This document shows positions 1 to 6,271 of a stretch of 16,479 bases of DNA, piece after piece (positions within the stretch are counted from its first letter, which is position 1; each line of letters begins with the position of its first letter). The position numbers and the translations under genes were made by a program. Location: positions 1 to 16,479 of the forward strand of contig CAKUHX010000016.1 of NCBI GenBank assembly GCA_934659475.1, read 5' to 3'. Source of the stretch: an uncultured Oscillospiraceae bacterium (GTDB taxonomy: Bacteria; Bacillota; Clostridia; Oscillospirales; Oscillospiraceae). The notes under the pieces were generated by a model. It did no database searches. It was not told the DNA's origin and saw nothing but the letters and a program-made list of their open reading frames with translations.

Positions 1-591
1 GTGGAAGCGGCCCTGCGGGTGGTACGGGCCAGGGGGATCGACAGCCTGACCGCAAAGACGCTGGCGGACGAGCTGGGCACCTCCACACAGCCGGTTTTTA
101 CCGCCTTCGGCTCTATGGACGGCGTCAAGCAGGAGGTTTGCGCCGCCGCGGTGCGGGTATATGACGGCTACACGGACGCCGGCCTGCGGGAGCAGGTCCC
201 CTTCCTGGGCGTTGGGATGCAGTATATCCGGTTCGCCAGAGAGCAGCCGGAACTCTACCATCTGCTGTTCCTCGCCCGGGCGCAGGAATACAGCGCCATG
301 CAGTCCATGCAGCACCTGCAGACCCTTGTCCGCCCGACCCTGATGGACATCTACCGCATCACAGGTGAAGAGGCTGACCTGTATTTCCGCGACCTCTGGC
401 TCGTAGTACACAGCCTGGCCACACTGATCGTCACCGGCGACTGCCCCTACTCCGACCGGGAGATCGGCGGGATCCTCACTGGGTTCAGTCTGAGCATCTG
501 CAAGGCCATCAAGGAGGTGCCCGGCTTTGCCGCCGGCACCTTTGACCGCGACGCCGCCTTTCGCGCGCTGACGTCTAGGGCTCCGAAGTGA
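1..591 (+). CDS. TetR/AcrR-family transcriptional regulator, 5' end cut by window edge
   Basis: This is a predicted one-component DNA-binding repressor. The visible N-terminus has the TetR helix-turn-helix pattern: a helix around ALRVVRARGIDSLT, then TAKTLADELGTSTQPVFTAF at about residues 18-37, where the recognition helix should lie. The remaining ~150 residues are a helical ligand-binding region typical of the family but too variable to suggest a ligand. TetR proteins usually carry about 10-15 residues before this helix. The frame is open at base 1, so the GTG there is probably internal and the true start lies upstream. The stop overlaps nothing, and the GNAT gene follows 77 nt later on the same strand. 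No target operator can be assigned. It might control the downstream genes, but that is only positional inference. Confidence 0.85.
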   Translation: MEAALRVVRARGIDSLTAKTLADELGTSTQPVFTAFGSMDGVKQEVCAAAVRVYDGYTDAGLREQVPFLGVGMQYIRFAREQPELYHLLFLARAQEYSAMQSMQHLQTLVRPTLMDIYRITGEEADLYFRDLWLVVHSLATLIVTGDCPYSDREIGGILTGFSLSICKAIKEVPGFAAGTFDRDAAFRALTSRAPK

Positions 592-668
592 CCCAAGGCG
601 GCAAAACAGACAAGGCGGGCCCGCCGGACAAAGCCCGCTCATACCCGGCGTTTACAGGAGGGACAGCC

Positions 669-1214
669 ATGAGATACGATCGAACGATCATCGCCAAAAA
701 CGGACGAGAGATCCATCTGCGCAACGCGGACGCCTTTGACGGGAACGCCATACAGGAGCTTTTTCAGCTGACACACGGCGAAACAGATTATTTGTTGTCC
801 TATCCCGATGAGAACAAGCACGATCTGGAAGAGAGGAGCCGCCTTTTGGCGGAGAAGGCGGAAAGCCCGAACGCTATCGAGCTGCTCGCCCTGGACGGCA
901 GTAAACTCATCGCCTCCGCCGGGATCCACGGGGTGGGCACAAAATACAAGGTGGCCCACCGGGCGGAATTTGGGATCAGCATGTTAAAGGCGTATTGGGG
1001 GCTGGGGATCGGCCGGGCTCTGATGGAGGCATGCATCCAATGCGCAAAGGATGCCGGTTATGTCCAACTGGAGTTGGACGTGGTGGCGGACAACACAAGG
1101 GCGATCGGCATGTATCATAAAGCCGGTTTTGTGGAGTACGGAAGAAACCCAAAAGGATTCCGCTCCCGGACGGGAGCATTTCAAGAGGTCGTCTCCATGC
1201 GGGCAGAGCTGTGA
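669..1214 (+). CDS. GNAT-family N-acetyltransferase
   Basis: A 181-residue acetyl-CoA-dependent acetyltransferase of the GNAT fold; the acceptor substrate is unknown. Motif A is visible as YWGLGIGRALMEA (about residues 117-129), matching the R/Q-x-x-G-x-G/A pyrophosphate-binding loop. Motif B is visible as NTRAIGMYHKAGFVEYG (about residues 144-160). The length fits a single-domain GNAT. I chose the ATG at 669 because GGAGGG (657-662) lies just upstream. The frame is open back to 588, but that would add 27 residues with no ribosome site and a composition unlike the family. The N-terminal segment GREIHLRNADAFD resembles the ribosomal-protein or amine acetyltransferase (RimI/SpeG-like) groups, but the specificity cannot be read. 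Confidence 0.9.
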   Translation: MRYDRTIIAKNGREIHLRNADAFDGNAIQELFQLTHGETDYLLSYPDENKHDLEERSRLLAEKAESPNAIELLALDGSKLIASAGIHGVGTKYKVAHRAEFGISMLKAYWGLGIGRALMEACIQCAKDAGYVQLELDVVADNTRAIGMYHKAGFVEYGRNPKGFRSRTGAFQEVVSMRAEL

Positions 1215-1245
1215 TACGCCGCTGCCCAAAACAGGAGGGGTCATT

Positions 1246-1877
1246 ATGAACGGAGCCTTAGACTTCATCCGCGCCGCCGCGCCCTGGGCGGCGCCCTGGT
1301 GCTGGAGGACCCACCCTTTTTCTCCTGCCAGGGCGAGCGGCGGAAAAGTGCCTTCAACTATGTGGATCTGTCCACGGTCTGCCATGATTTTTTGAACCAG
1401 AGCCAGGAGACCGACTTCGTCCTGTACTATTTCTCCCGCCAGCGGATCTGGGAGTTTTTCCCCCTGCAGGCGCGGGAAAGGCTGCGTCCCAGATCGATCG
1501 CGGCGGCGGCGAAATACCGCAGGAAACACCCCGACAGAGACCTGCGCGTCCCTTTCTGGCCCAGGACGGCGCTTGCCGCCTGCCGGGGCATGGGCCGCTA
1601 CGACCCCCGCTTTGGCGAGGCGTTTTATACCAACAGTTTCTACGCGGAGATCGCCCACGGGGATCTGCTGCGGGGCATCCGCTGTAAGACCCTGTTTCTG
1701 AAGGCAAAGGCCGTGATCGGACAGGACGGGCTTTTGATGGCAGCGCAGAACGAGGATGACCTGCAGCGCGTTCTGTCGCTGGTGCCCGATCATTCCCTCA
1801 TCCGCTTTGACTGCGGACACGGGATCCACATCGAACGGCCAAAGGAGTTCGTGTCGGCGATCTTGACCATAGCGTGA
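1246..1877 (+). pseudogene. alpha/beta-hydrolase remnant (N-terminal part lost, frameshifted)
   Basis: A decayed alpha/beta-hydrolase gene. A good ribosome site (GGAGGGG, 1234-1240) and ATG at 1246 open a frame beginning MNGALDFIRAAAP that becomes nonsense and stops at 1395. The recognisable hydrolase continues in another frame from about 1285 to 1877. It starts at GGALVLEDPPFFS, the strand that normally follows the nucleophile elbow. It keeps the later catalytic region: an acid candidate near IGQDGLL and a histidine in CGHGIHIERPKEF. The nucleophile serine and roughly the first 100 residues expected for the family are missing. A 9-bp direct repeat GCGCCCTGG (1279-1287 and 1291-1299) lies at the junction, which may mark the deletion. 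Translation from an internal GTG/CTG near 1296 is possible but would make an enzyme without its nucleophile. Confidence 0.75.
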
Positions 1878-1915
1878 GGAAGGCTGCAAATGCCGCCCGG
1901 TCCCGCCGGAGGAGC

Positions 1916-2281
1916 TTATCCTTTTTTCAGGCGCTGCGCCCACTCGGCTTCTTTGAAGCCCGCAAGAACGAAGTCATCTCCGACCAGCAGCGGACGCTTG
2001 ACCAGCATGCCGTCCGTGGCCAGGAGCCTCAGCATCTCCTCCTCGCTCATGCCGGGCAGCTTCTCCTTCAGTCCCATGGACTTATACAACAGGCCGCTGG
2101 TGTTGAACAGCTTCTTCAGCGGCAGCCCGCTGCGCCGGTACCACACCGCCAGTTCCTCATAGGAGGGGTTTTCCAGCTTGATGTCCCTCAACTCATATGG
2201 GATCTGGTTCTCATCCAGCCATTTTCCAGCCTTCTGGCAGGTGGTGCACTTGGGGTAGCAGATAAAGGTCATCGTTTTCAT
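1916..2281 (-). CDS. ArsC/Spx-family thioredoxin-fold protein
   Basis: A 121-residue cytoplasmic protein of the ArsC/Spx/YffB group. The redox motif CTTC (Cys12 and Cys15) follows the first strand, FICYPKCTTCQKA. The family's basic-proline element appears as LVKRPLLVGDD (about 93-103), the cis-proline region of the fold. Length is normal for ArsC-like proteins (about 115-130). The start at 2281 is set by AAGGAGG eight bases upstream; a further 13 in-frame codons to 2320 would bury this site. It could be an arsenate-reductase-like enzyme, a thiol oxidoreductase or an Spx-like RNA-polymerase-binding regulator. The CxxC spaced as in Spx and the lack of ars neighbours leave this open. It is divergent from the deformylase/EFR1 pair and shares a palindromic promoter region with it. 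Confidence 0.88.
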   Translation of the reverse strand: MKTMTFICYPKCTTCQKAGKWLDENQIPYELRDIKLENPSYEELAVWYRRSGLPLKKLFNTSGLLYKSMGLKEKLPGMSEEEMLRLLATDGMLVKRPLLVGDDFVLAGFKEAEWAQRLKKG

Positions 2282-2318
2282 GGTTTGGCCTCCTTGTGGA
2301 TCGATGGTACATACTGCC

Positions 2319-2348
2319 ATGATAGCATATCAGGCTGCGGATGCGCAA
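2319..2348 (-). promoter_or_regulatory. predicted sigma-A promoter for the ArsC/Spx-like gene
   Basis: Reading the minus strand, TTGCGC (2348-2343) is followed after 18 nt by TATCAT (2324-2319). The expected transcript start is about 30 nt before the ATG at 2281. The -35 box is the left half of the central palindrome. Pattern match only. Confidence 0.5.
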
Positions 2349-2364
2349 GTGCCCGCACTTGCGC
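2343..2364. promoter_or_regulatory. perfect 10+10 bp palindrome, candidate shared operator
   Basis: GCGCAAGTGC (2343-2352), a 2-nt CC spacer, then GCACTTGCGC (2355-2364) form a perfect inverted repeat between two divergent genes. Each outer end supplies a TTGCGC -35 hexamer, one for each direction. A dimeric regulator bound here would cover both -35 boxes. An outer 5-bp pair (CGGAT 2338-2342, ATCCG 2372-2376) could extend it as a hairpin. A bidirectional terminator reading is less likely because the site is upstream of both genes. Confidence 0.6.
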
Positions 2365-2387
2365 CTTTTCCATCCGGCTGATACAAT
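2359..2387 (+). promoter_or_regulatory. predicted sigma-A promoter for the deformylase-like/EFR1 unit
   Basis: TTGCGC (2359-2364), a 17-nt spacer and TACAAT (2382-2387) with an extended -10 TG at 2379-2380 form a good vegetative promoter. It lies about 30 nt before the ATG at 2416. The -35 hexamer overlaps the right arm of the palindrome at 2343-2364, so binding there should affect initiation. Confidence 0.6.
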
Positions 2388-2415
2388 GTAAAAAACTGAT
2401 CGGGAGGGATGACCG

Positions 2416-2826
2416 ATGGTCCGCGAGATATGCAGAGATACTGACCTCCTCGCTCAAAGGGCAGAGCCCGCCGCAGCAGACGACCTGGAGACCGTACAGG
2501 ATCTGCTGGACACCCTGGCCGCCCATAGGGACGGCTGCGTGGGCATGGCGGCCAACATGATCGGCGTGAACAAGCGCATCATCGTCTTTGACAACGAAGG
2601 GGAATACACCGTCATGCTCGACCCCGTCATCATCAAAAGCTCCGGCGCGTATGAAGCGGAGGAGGGCTGCCTCTCCCTGACCGGCACCAGGAAGACGAAG
2701 CGCTTTCAAACTATTAAGGTGCAGTGGAAAAACGAAAGGTATCAGACCCGGATCAAGACCTTCACCGGCTGGACGGCGGAGATCATCCAGCACGAGATCG
2801 ACCACTGCGAGGGGATCTTGATATGA
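2416..2826 (+). CDS. def: peptide-deformylase-family protein (variant motif 1)
   Basis: A 136-residue protein of the peptide deformylase family, metalloenzymes that remove the formyl group from the N-terminal methionine of new proteins. Motif 2, EEGCLSL (82-88), and motif 3, HEIDH (126-130), are intact and give the metal ligands Cys85, His126 and His130 and the catalytic Glu127. Motif 1, normally GxGxAAxQIG, reads GCVGMAANMIG (40-50): the conserved Gln is replaced by Met. The protein is shorter than a housekeeping deformylase (about 150-170). It is therefore probably an accessory paralogue, or an enzyme with altered activity. A ribosome site GGGAGG lies at 2402-2407. Its stop overlaps the start of the EFR1 gene (ATGA), indicating translational coupling. 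Confidence 0.85.
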   Translation: MVREICRDTDLLAQRAEPAAADDLETVQDLLDTLAAHRDGCVGMAANMIGVNKRIIVFDNEGEYTVMLDPVIIKSSGAYEAEEGCLSLTGTRKTKRFQTIKVQWKNERYQTRIKTFTGWTAEIIQHEIDHCEGILI

Positions 2827-3614
2827 TATTCTTCTTTTCTGCCACAGGCAACTGCAAATATGTGGCCGACCGCGTGGCTGCCGCCACCGGCCAGACGTGC
2901 GTCTCCATCGCCGCGTGCGTGCAGGTGCAGCAATTTACGTTCAGTCCCGTCGGGGAGGAAAGCGTCGGCATCGTCTCCCCTGTGTACTTCTGGGGGCTGC
3001 CGACCATCGTGAATGAGTTCCTGGAGCGGCTGCAGCTGGACAGGCCCGCCTACCTCTGGTTCGCCGCCACCTTCGGCACGACCACCGGACAGGCAGGCCG
3101 CTTTGCCGCGGAGCATCTGGAAAAGAGGGGGCTGACATTGGATGCCCGCTTCAGCGTCAGGATGCCCGACAGCTGGACGCCGATATTCGACCTGAGCGAC
3201 AAGGACAAGGTGGAGCGCACCCTTCTGGCCGCCGAGCCCCAGATCAACGCGCTGATCCGCCGCATCCTCTGCCGGGACCGCGGCGACTTCATGCGCGCGA
3301 AGGTCCCGATGTTTGCCGTCCGGCTCTACTACCCCCACTACGGGCAGGCGCGCCGCACGGCGCGCTTTGCGGCGACCGGTGCCTGCATCGGCTGCGGCCT
3401 GTGCGCGAAGAACTGCCCCGTCTCTGCCATCGAGCTGCGGGCGGGCAGGCCCGTCTGGACCAAAAAGCAGTGCGTCATGTGCCTTTCCTGTCTGCACCGC
3501 TGCCCGAAGTTCGCCATACAGTACGGCGGCAAGACCGCAAAGCACGGGCAGTATGTCCATCCCCCGTACGAGGGAGATCCCTCCTTCCCCGCCCGCGGCC
3601 TTTCGCGAAAGTGA
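2823..3614 (+). CDS. EFR1-type flavodoxin-like / 2[4Fe-4S] ferredoxin protein
   Basis: A 263-residue electron-transfer protein. The N-terminus, MIFFFSATGNCKYVA, matches the FMN phosphate loop of flavodoxin-like domains (SxTGN-type). The flavodoxin region runs to about residue 160 and includes SPVYFWGLP (52-60), a typical second flavin-loop segment. The C-terminal part carries two 4Fe-4S cluster motifs, CIGCGLCAKNCP (188-199) and CVMCLSCLHRCP (217-228). This order is that of the EFR1 family of clostridial proteins, whose redox partners are mostly unknown. The start at 2823 overlaps the previous stop as ATGA and removes 33 upstream codons that translate the deformylase gene out of frame. Coupling to a deformylase-like gene suggests co-regulation. 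A direct functional link is not evident. Confidence 0.9.
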   Translation: MIFFFSATGNCKYVADRVAAATGQTCVSIAACVQVQQFTFSPVGEESVGIVSPVYFWGLPTIVNEFLERLQLDRPAYLWFAATFGTTTGQAGRFAAEHLEKRGLTLDARFSVRMPDSWTPIFDLSDKDKVERTLLAAEPQINALIRRILCRDRGDFMRAKVPMFAVRLYYPHYGQARRTARFAATGACIGCGLCAKNCPVSAIELRAGRPVWTKKQCVMCLSCLHRCPKFAIQYGGKTAKHGQYVHPPYEGDPSFPARGLSRK

Positions 3615-3649
3615 CCTGTATCCCTCCCTGTTGAACGGAACATACAGAC

Positions 3650-3700
3650 AGCTTCCCGCTCCATCCCGGCGGCCATCCGCCGGCTATGGAACGGGAAGCT
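3650..3700. repeat. large near-perfect hairpin
   Basis: AGCTTCCCG (3650-3658) pairs with CGGGAAGCT (3692-3700), TCCAT (3660-3664) with ATGGA (3686-3690), and CCGGCGG (3666-3672) with CCGCCGG (3677-3683), around a 4-nt loop. One C/A mismatch and one small bulge interrupt 21 pairs. The tail CTCTTTG is only weakly U-rich. It may terminate the deformylase/EFR1 transcript, stabilise its 3' end, or be a dispersed palindromic repeat. Confidence 0.65.
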
Positions 3701-3711
3701 CTTTGACCGCC

Positions 3712-3734
3712 AAGGCCGCCATCGGCGCGGCCTT
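3712..3734. repeat. second hairpin, just upstream of the hydrolase ribosome site
   Basis: AAGGCCGC (3712-3719) and GCGGCCTT (3727-3734) form a perfect 8-bp stem with a 7-nt loop. It ends only a few bases before the AAGGAG ribosome site (3741-3746) of the downstream hydrolase. There is no U-tract. In RNA it could limit read-through or influence translation of that gene. Confidence 0.5.
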
Positions 3735-3755
3735 ATGAAAGCAAGGAGATCACAT

Positions 3756-4361
3756 ATGAAACATATCGTCGTATACGTCCACGGAAAAGGCGGCTCGGCG
3801 GAGGAAGCCGGGCACTACCGGCCCCTGTTCCCCCACAGCGAGGTGGTCGGTTTCCCCTATCGGGCCCAGACCCCGTGGCAGGCCAAGGAGGAATTTCCGC
3901 CCTTTTTTGCGCAGCTGAGAGAGCGCTGCGGCAGTCTCACGCTGGTCGCCAACAGCATCGGTGCATTTTTCTCCCTGTCCGCACTGGATCAGGGGGCAGT
4001 TGACAGCGCCCTCCTGATCTCCCCCGTTGTGGACATGGAAAAGCTGATCGGCAGCATGATGACCTGGGCCAACGTGACTGAACGGGAACTGGCGGAGCGG
4101 TCTGAGATCCCTACCAACTTTGGAGAGACCCTCTCGTGGCGCTATCTCTGCTATGTGCGGGAGCACCCGGTCTCGTGGCACGTCCCCACCCGCATTTTAT
4201 ACGGAGAGCACGACCACCTCACCACTCTGGAGACCATATCGGCCTTTGCCCGGTGCACCGGTGCGGAGCTGACCGTCATGCCCGGAGGCGAGCACTGGTC
4301 CCACACTCCGGAGCAGATGCAGTTTTTGGATGACTGGATCCTGGACTCCCACGGGCGGTGA
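3756..4361 (+). CDS. alpha/beta-hydrolase
   Basis: A 201-residue small alpha/beta-fold hydrolase, cytoplasmic with no signal peptide. The first strand and oxyanion loop read IVVYVHGKGGSA (4-15). The nucleophile elbow is VANSIGAFFS (64-73) with Ser67 in a non-classical N-S-I-G context. The acid is probably Asp153 in YGEHDHL and the base His180 in GGEHWSH. The complete triad and the short length match carboxylesterase-like members of the family; the substrate is unknown. The ATG at 3756 is preferred because AAGGAG (3741-3746) lies at normal spacing. The frame is also open from 3735, but that start would lie before the ribosome site. The gene is convergent with the surface-protein gene ending at 4380, with 18 nt between them. 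Confidence 0.88.
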   Translation: MKHIVVYVHGKGGSAEEAGHYRPLFPHSEVVGFPYRAQTPWQAKEEFPPFFAQLRERCGSLTLVANSIGAFFSLSALDQGAVDSALLISPVVDMEKLIGSMMTWANVTERELAERSEIPTNFGETLSWRYLCYVREHPVSWHVPTRILYGEHDHLTTLETISAFARCTGAELTVMPGGEHWSHTPEQMQFLDDWILDSHGR

Positions 4362-4379
4362 CGGCCCCGCGTCTGTCAT

Positions 4380-5930
4380 TTACGACGCGCGCTCGGCCTT
4401 AACGATCCGCACTTGCCCCCCTGTATCCGCCGTGCGGTCGCAATAAAGGGTCAGGTCGTAGCCGTCCGCGAGGACGCTGGCCAACCCCTCTTCCCCGCTG
4501 AGCCAGAGATCAGGATCGGAGAGGTGGATCTGCACGGAATCGGAAACACGGTACTCCGTCCCGCCGGTCCTGGCGTACCAGACGCCGCCGGAGAGGCGAA
4601 AACCGCTGGCATCAGCGCTGACCCGGCTGAGGGACTGCACCTTGACAACGCGGCCGTAGGTCGGATCGTAGCGGCCGTAGGTCGGATCGTAGCGGCCGAT
4701 GGCAGCGCCGCAGTAGCCAGCGCTCGCCCCGATCGTACAGAGATATTTGGCCGTGGTCCCGGCGCTGTTGGTCAGGGCGCCCGCGGTGTTATAGGCGTTC
4801 ATCCCCCCCAAGCCGCTGGACAGGTCGATGCCCTCCTGTCCGGTATAGAGGGTCAGCTTACCGTACTGGTAGTTGTTCCCGGTCACGTCGTTGAGCAGCA
4901 GAACGTCGATCTGTCCCGCGCTGTTGGTGTGGGCGTAGCTGACGCAGGAGGACGGGAGCATATCCGTCCAGCTGACCGCGGTGAAGTCGCGGGAGGCTGC
5001 CCCTTCCTCCCCTTCCAGCGAGCAGACATAGCCGCTGCCCGACCACTCATAGACGACACAGGAGGGGGCGAGGGAGAGGGAGCCCAGGGTCCGGCCAGCC
5101 AGGTCAAGGGTCCCATAGCTGCCTGTGGTGAGTTTGGCGCAGGCGAGCTTGGATACGGAGGACGCGGACACCCGGACCAGACTGCCCAGCGCCGAGGCAT
5201 CATAGCTCATGGTCTGGGCGGAGAGCACCGCGCCGCTGCCAGTGAGCGTGACGCTGCGCCCGTCCGTGGAGAGCACGCCCACCATCTCGGCGGAAAGGCT
5301 CGACGAGACCGCCGCGACCTTGTTGTCGTCGGTGAGCAGAAGGGTCACACGGCTGCCGATCTGAAGGCCGAAGAGGGTGTCCCACGCGGACTCCAGCACG
5401 TCGAAGGCACACCCCGCCACGGTGATGCTGGCCGCCGCGCTGATGCTTGGGGACGCGCTCTCAATATAGCCGGTCACGCGGTAGTCGCTCACCCGGAGGG
5501 TGCCGGAGGCGGCGTCATAGTAGGCGACATCGTTTGCTGCGATGTCGCCTTCGTCGGCTTTTACGCCGTTTTTGGTGATGGTATAGCCGCTGTCCGCGAC
5601 CCCAAGGCTGCGCGCCAGTGCGGCCGCCGAGGCGGAGGATGCCACCGCCGCCTGAGACGTGCTGCTAGTGCCGCCGACGAGATAGAGGTAGCTCACCGCA
5701 CCGCTGTCGTCATAGAACAGCCGCACCGTCCTGCCCTTCTGGGCGTTGAGCTGGAGGTAGCCTGTGGAGGGATAGGGGTAGACCTCTCCCCCGGCAATGA
5801 CCTTCGCACCGGAGGAGATGCGGCAGCTGGTGCTGCTCGGCGTCATCTTCGGCCTGATCGTGCATTTCACCCGCTTAGATCTGGAGCGCGAGAGCGTTAC
5901 GATGATGCAGAACATCGCCTCTATTCTCAT
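4380..5930 (-). CDS. surface-protein C-terminal portion, probably 5'-truncated
   Basis: A 516-residue open frame, rich in Ser, Thr, Gly and Ala, resembling the C-terminal body of large secreted SLH-type proteins of Oscillospiraceae. It includes recurring beta-rich modules such as VTGYIESASPSI followed by TVAGCAFDVLESAWDTL (around residues 150-185), and short RLFYDD and KLTLYTG elements. The first ~25 residues (MRIEAMFCIIVTLSRSRS) are Arg/Ser-rich, not a signal peptide, and have no clear ribosome site. A TGA stop lies two codons upstream. No SLH domain is present. Homology-like sequence seems to begin only near residue 25 (KMTPSSTSCRISSGAKV). The likely reading is a gene that has lost its promoter, signal peptide and N-terminal domains, and so is probably not functional. 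The 3' end is intact. Confidence 0.6.
   Translation of the reverse strand: MRIEAMFCIIVTLSRSRSKRVKCTIRPKMTPSSTSCRISSGAKVIAGGEVYPYPSTGYLQLNAQKGRTVRLFYDDSGAVSYLYLVGGTSSTSQAAVASSASAAALARSLGVADSGYTITKNGVKADEGDIAANDVAYYDAASGTLRVSDYRVTGYIESASPSISAAASITVAGCAFDVLESAWDTLFGLQIGSRVTLLLTDDNKVAAVSSSLSAEMVGVLSTDGRSVTLTGSGAVLSAQTMSYDASALGSLVRVSASSVSKLACAKLTTGSYGTLDLAGRTLGSLSLAPSCVVYEWSGSGYVCSLEGEEGAASRDFTAVSWTDMLPSSCVSYAHTNSAGQIDVLLLNDVTGNNYQYGKLTLYTGQEGIDLSSGLGGMNAYNTAGALTNSAGTTAKYLCTIGASAGYCGAAIGRYDPTYGRYDPTYGRVVKVQSLSRVSADASGFRLSGGVWYARTGGTEYRVSDSVQIHLSDPDLWLSGEEGLASVLADGYDLTLYCDRTADTGGQVRIVKAERAS
4650..4691. repeat. perfect tandem duplication of 21 bp
   Basis: Two identical 21-bp units (4650-4670 and 4671-4691) lie inside the surface-protein frame, and a third copy begins for 8 bases. 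They encode consecutive GRYDPTY heptapeptides. A perfect in-frame duplication suggests a recent slippage event. Confidence 0.9.
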
Positions 5931-6139
5931 TTTTCATTTGCTGAAGCTGAAACTTATTCAAACGCCTTCACTCTCCTTGATCCTAAGCTATCTAAATCTC
6001 TATGCGCTCCAGCATACGGGATATGAAAGATACGCCGTTAGCGGCCCGCGGAGAGCTTGCTTCGACCCATTCATCTGGGCACACCGTGCAATAAGTTTCA
6101 GGGTGCTCAACGTAAGAGTATCATCATCTGCATAAAATG

Positions 6140-6178
6140 CCCCCGATCCCTCTGTCTCTGTTACAGAGGGATCGGGGG
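6140..6178. terminator. strong bidirectional intrinsic terminator
   Basis: A perfect 16-bp stem: CCCCCGATCCCTCTGT (6140-6155) pairs with ACAGAGGGATCGGGGG (6163-6178) around a 7-nt loop. On the + strand it is followed by TGTTTTCC and on the - strand by CATTTTATG, so either direction has a short U-tract. It lies about 95 nt downstream of the SLH/GLUG gene (- strand). Confidence 0.8.
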
Positions 6179-6243
6179 TGTTTTCCTCTCGATCCTCTTT
6201 CATGTTCTCCGCCCCTGCATAGGCGGGAGGGGAACACCAAATG

Positions 6244-6268
6244 AAACTGGGGGCGGTTTCCCCCGTTT
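6244..6268 (-). terminator. hairpin directly after the SLH/GLUG stop codon
   Basis: On the minus strand AAAC plus GGGGG pairs with CCCCC plus GTTT, with one bulged A and a 6-nt loop, starting four bases after the TAA at 6272-6274. The tail CATTTGG is only weakly U-rich, so the second hairpin at 6140-6178 may be the main terminator. Confidence 0.5.
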
Positions 6269-6271
6269 GTT

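Larger units (their letters stand above)
5931..6271. other. intergenic/junction region, lower GC, no convincing gene
   Basis: This gap separates the truncated surface gene from the intact SLH gene upstream. The first ~100 bases are clearly more AT-rich than the surroundings and contain stops in all likely continuations of the 4380-5930 frame. A minus-strand frame of 67 codons (6203-6000) has a possible GGAG site, but it runs through the terminator hairpin at 6140-6178 and resembles no family I know. The region holds two terminator-like hairpins, listed separately. Confidence 0.5.

Noticed and set aside
612..640. GC-rich inverted repeat GCGGGC/GCCCGC after the TetR gene, considered as a terminator
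   Set aside because: The stem is short, alternative pairings compete, there is no U-tract, and the GNAT ribosome site follows closely.
984..1943. 319-codon minus-strand open frame over the GNAT and hydrolase region
   Set aside because: It is antisense to clear GNAT motifs and the hydrolase remnant, and its translation shows no family features.
4413..6026. Plus-strand 537-codon open frame opposite the surface gene
   Set aside because: It has shadow-like composition rich in Ala, Gly, Val and Arg. The minus frame gives a coherent surface-protein sequence instead.
6000..6203. 67-codon minus-strand frame with a possible GGAG ribosome site
   Set aside because: It runs through a perfect 16-bp terminator hairpin, shows no recognisable family, and lies in an AT-rich junction. 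It is more likely chance.
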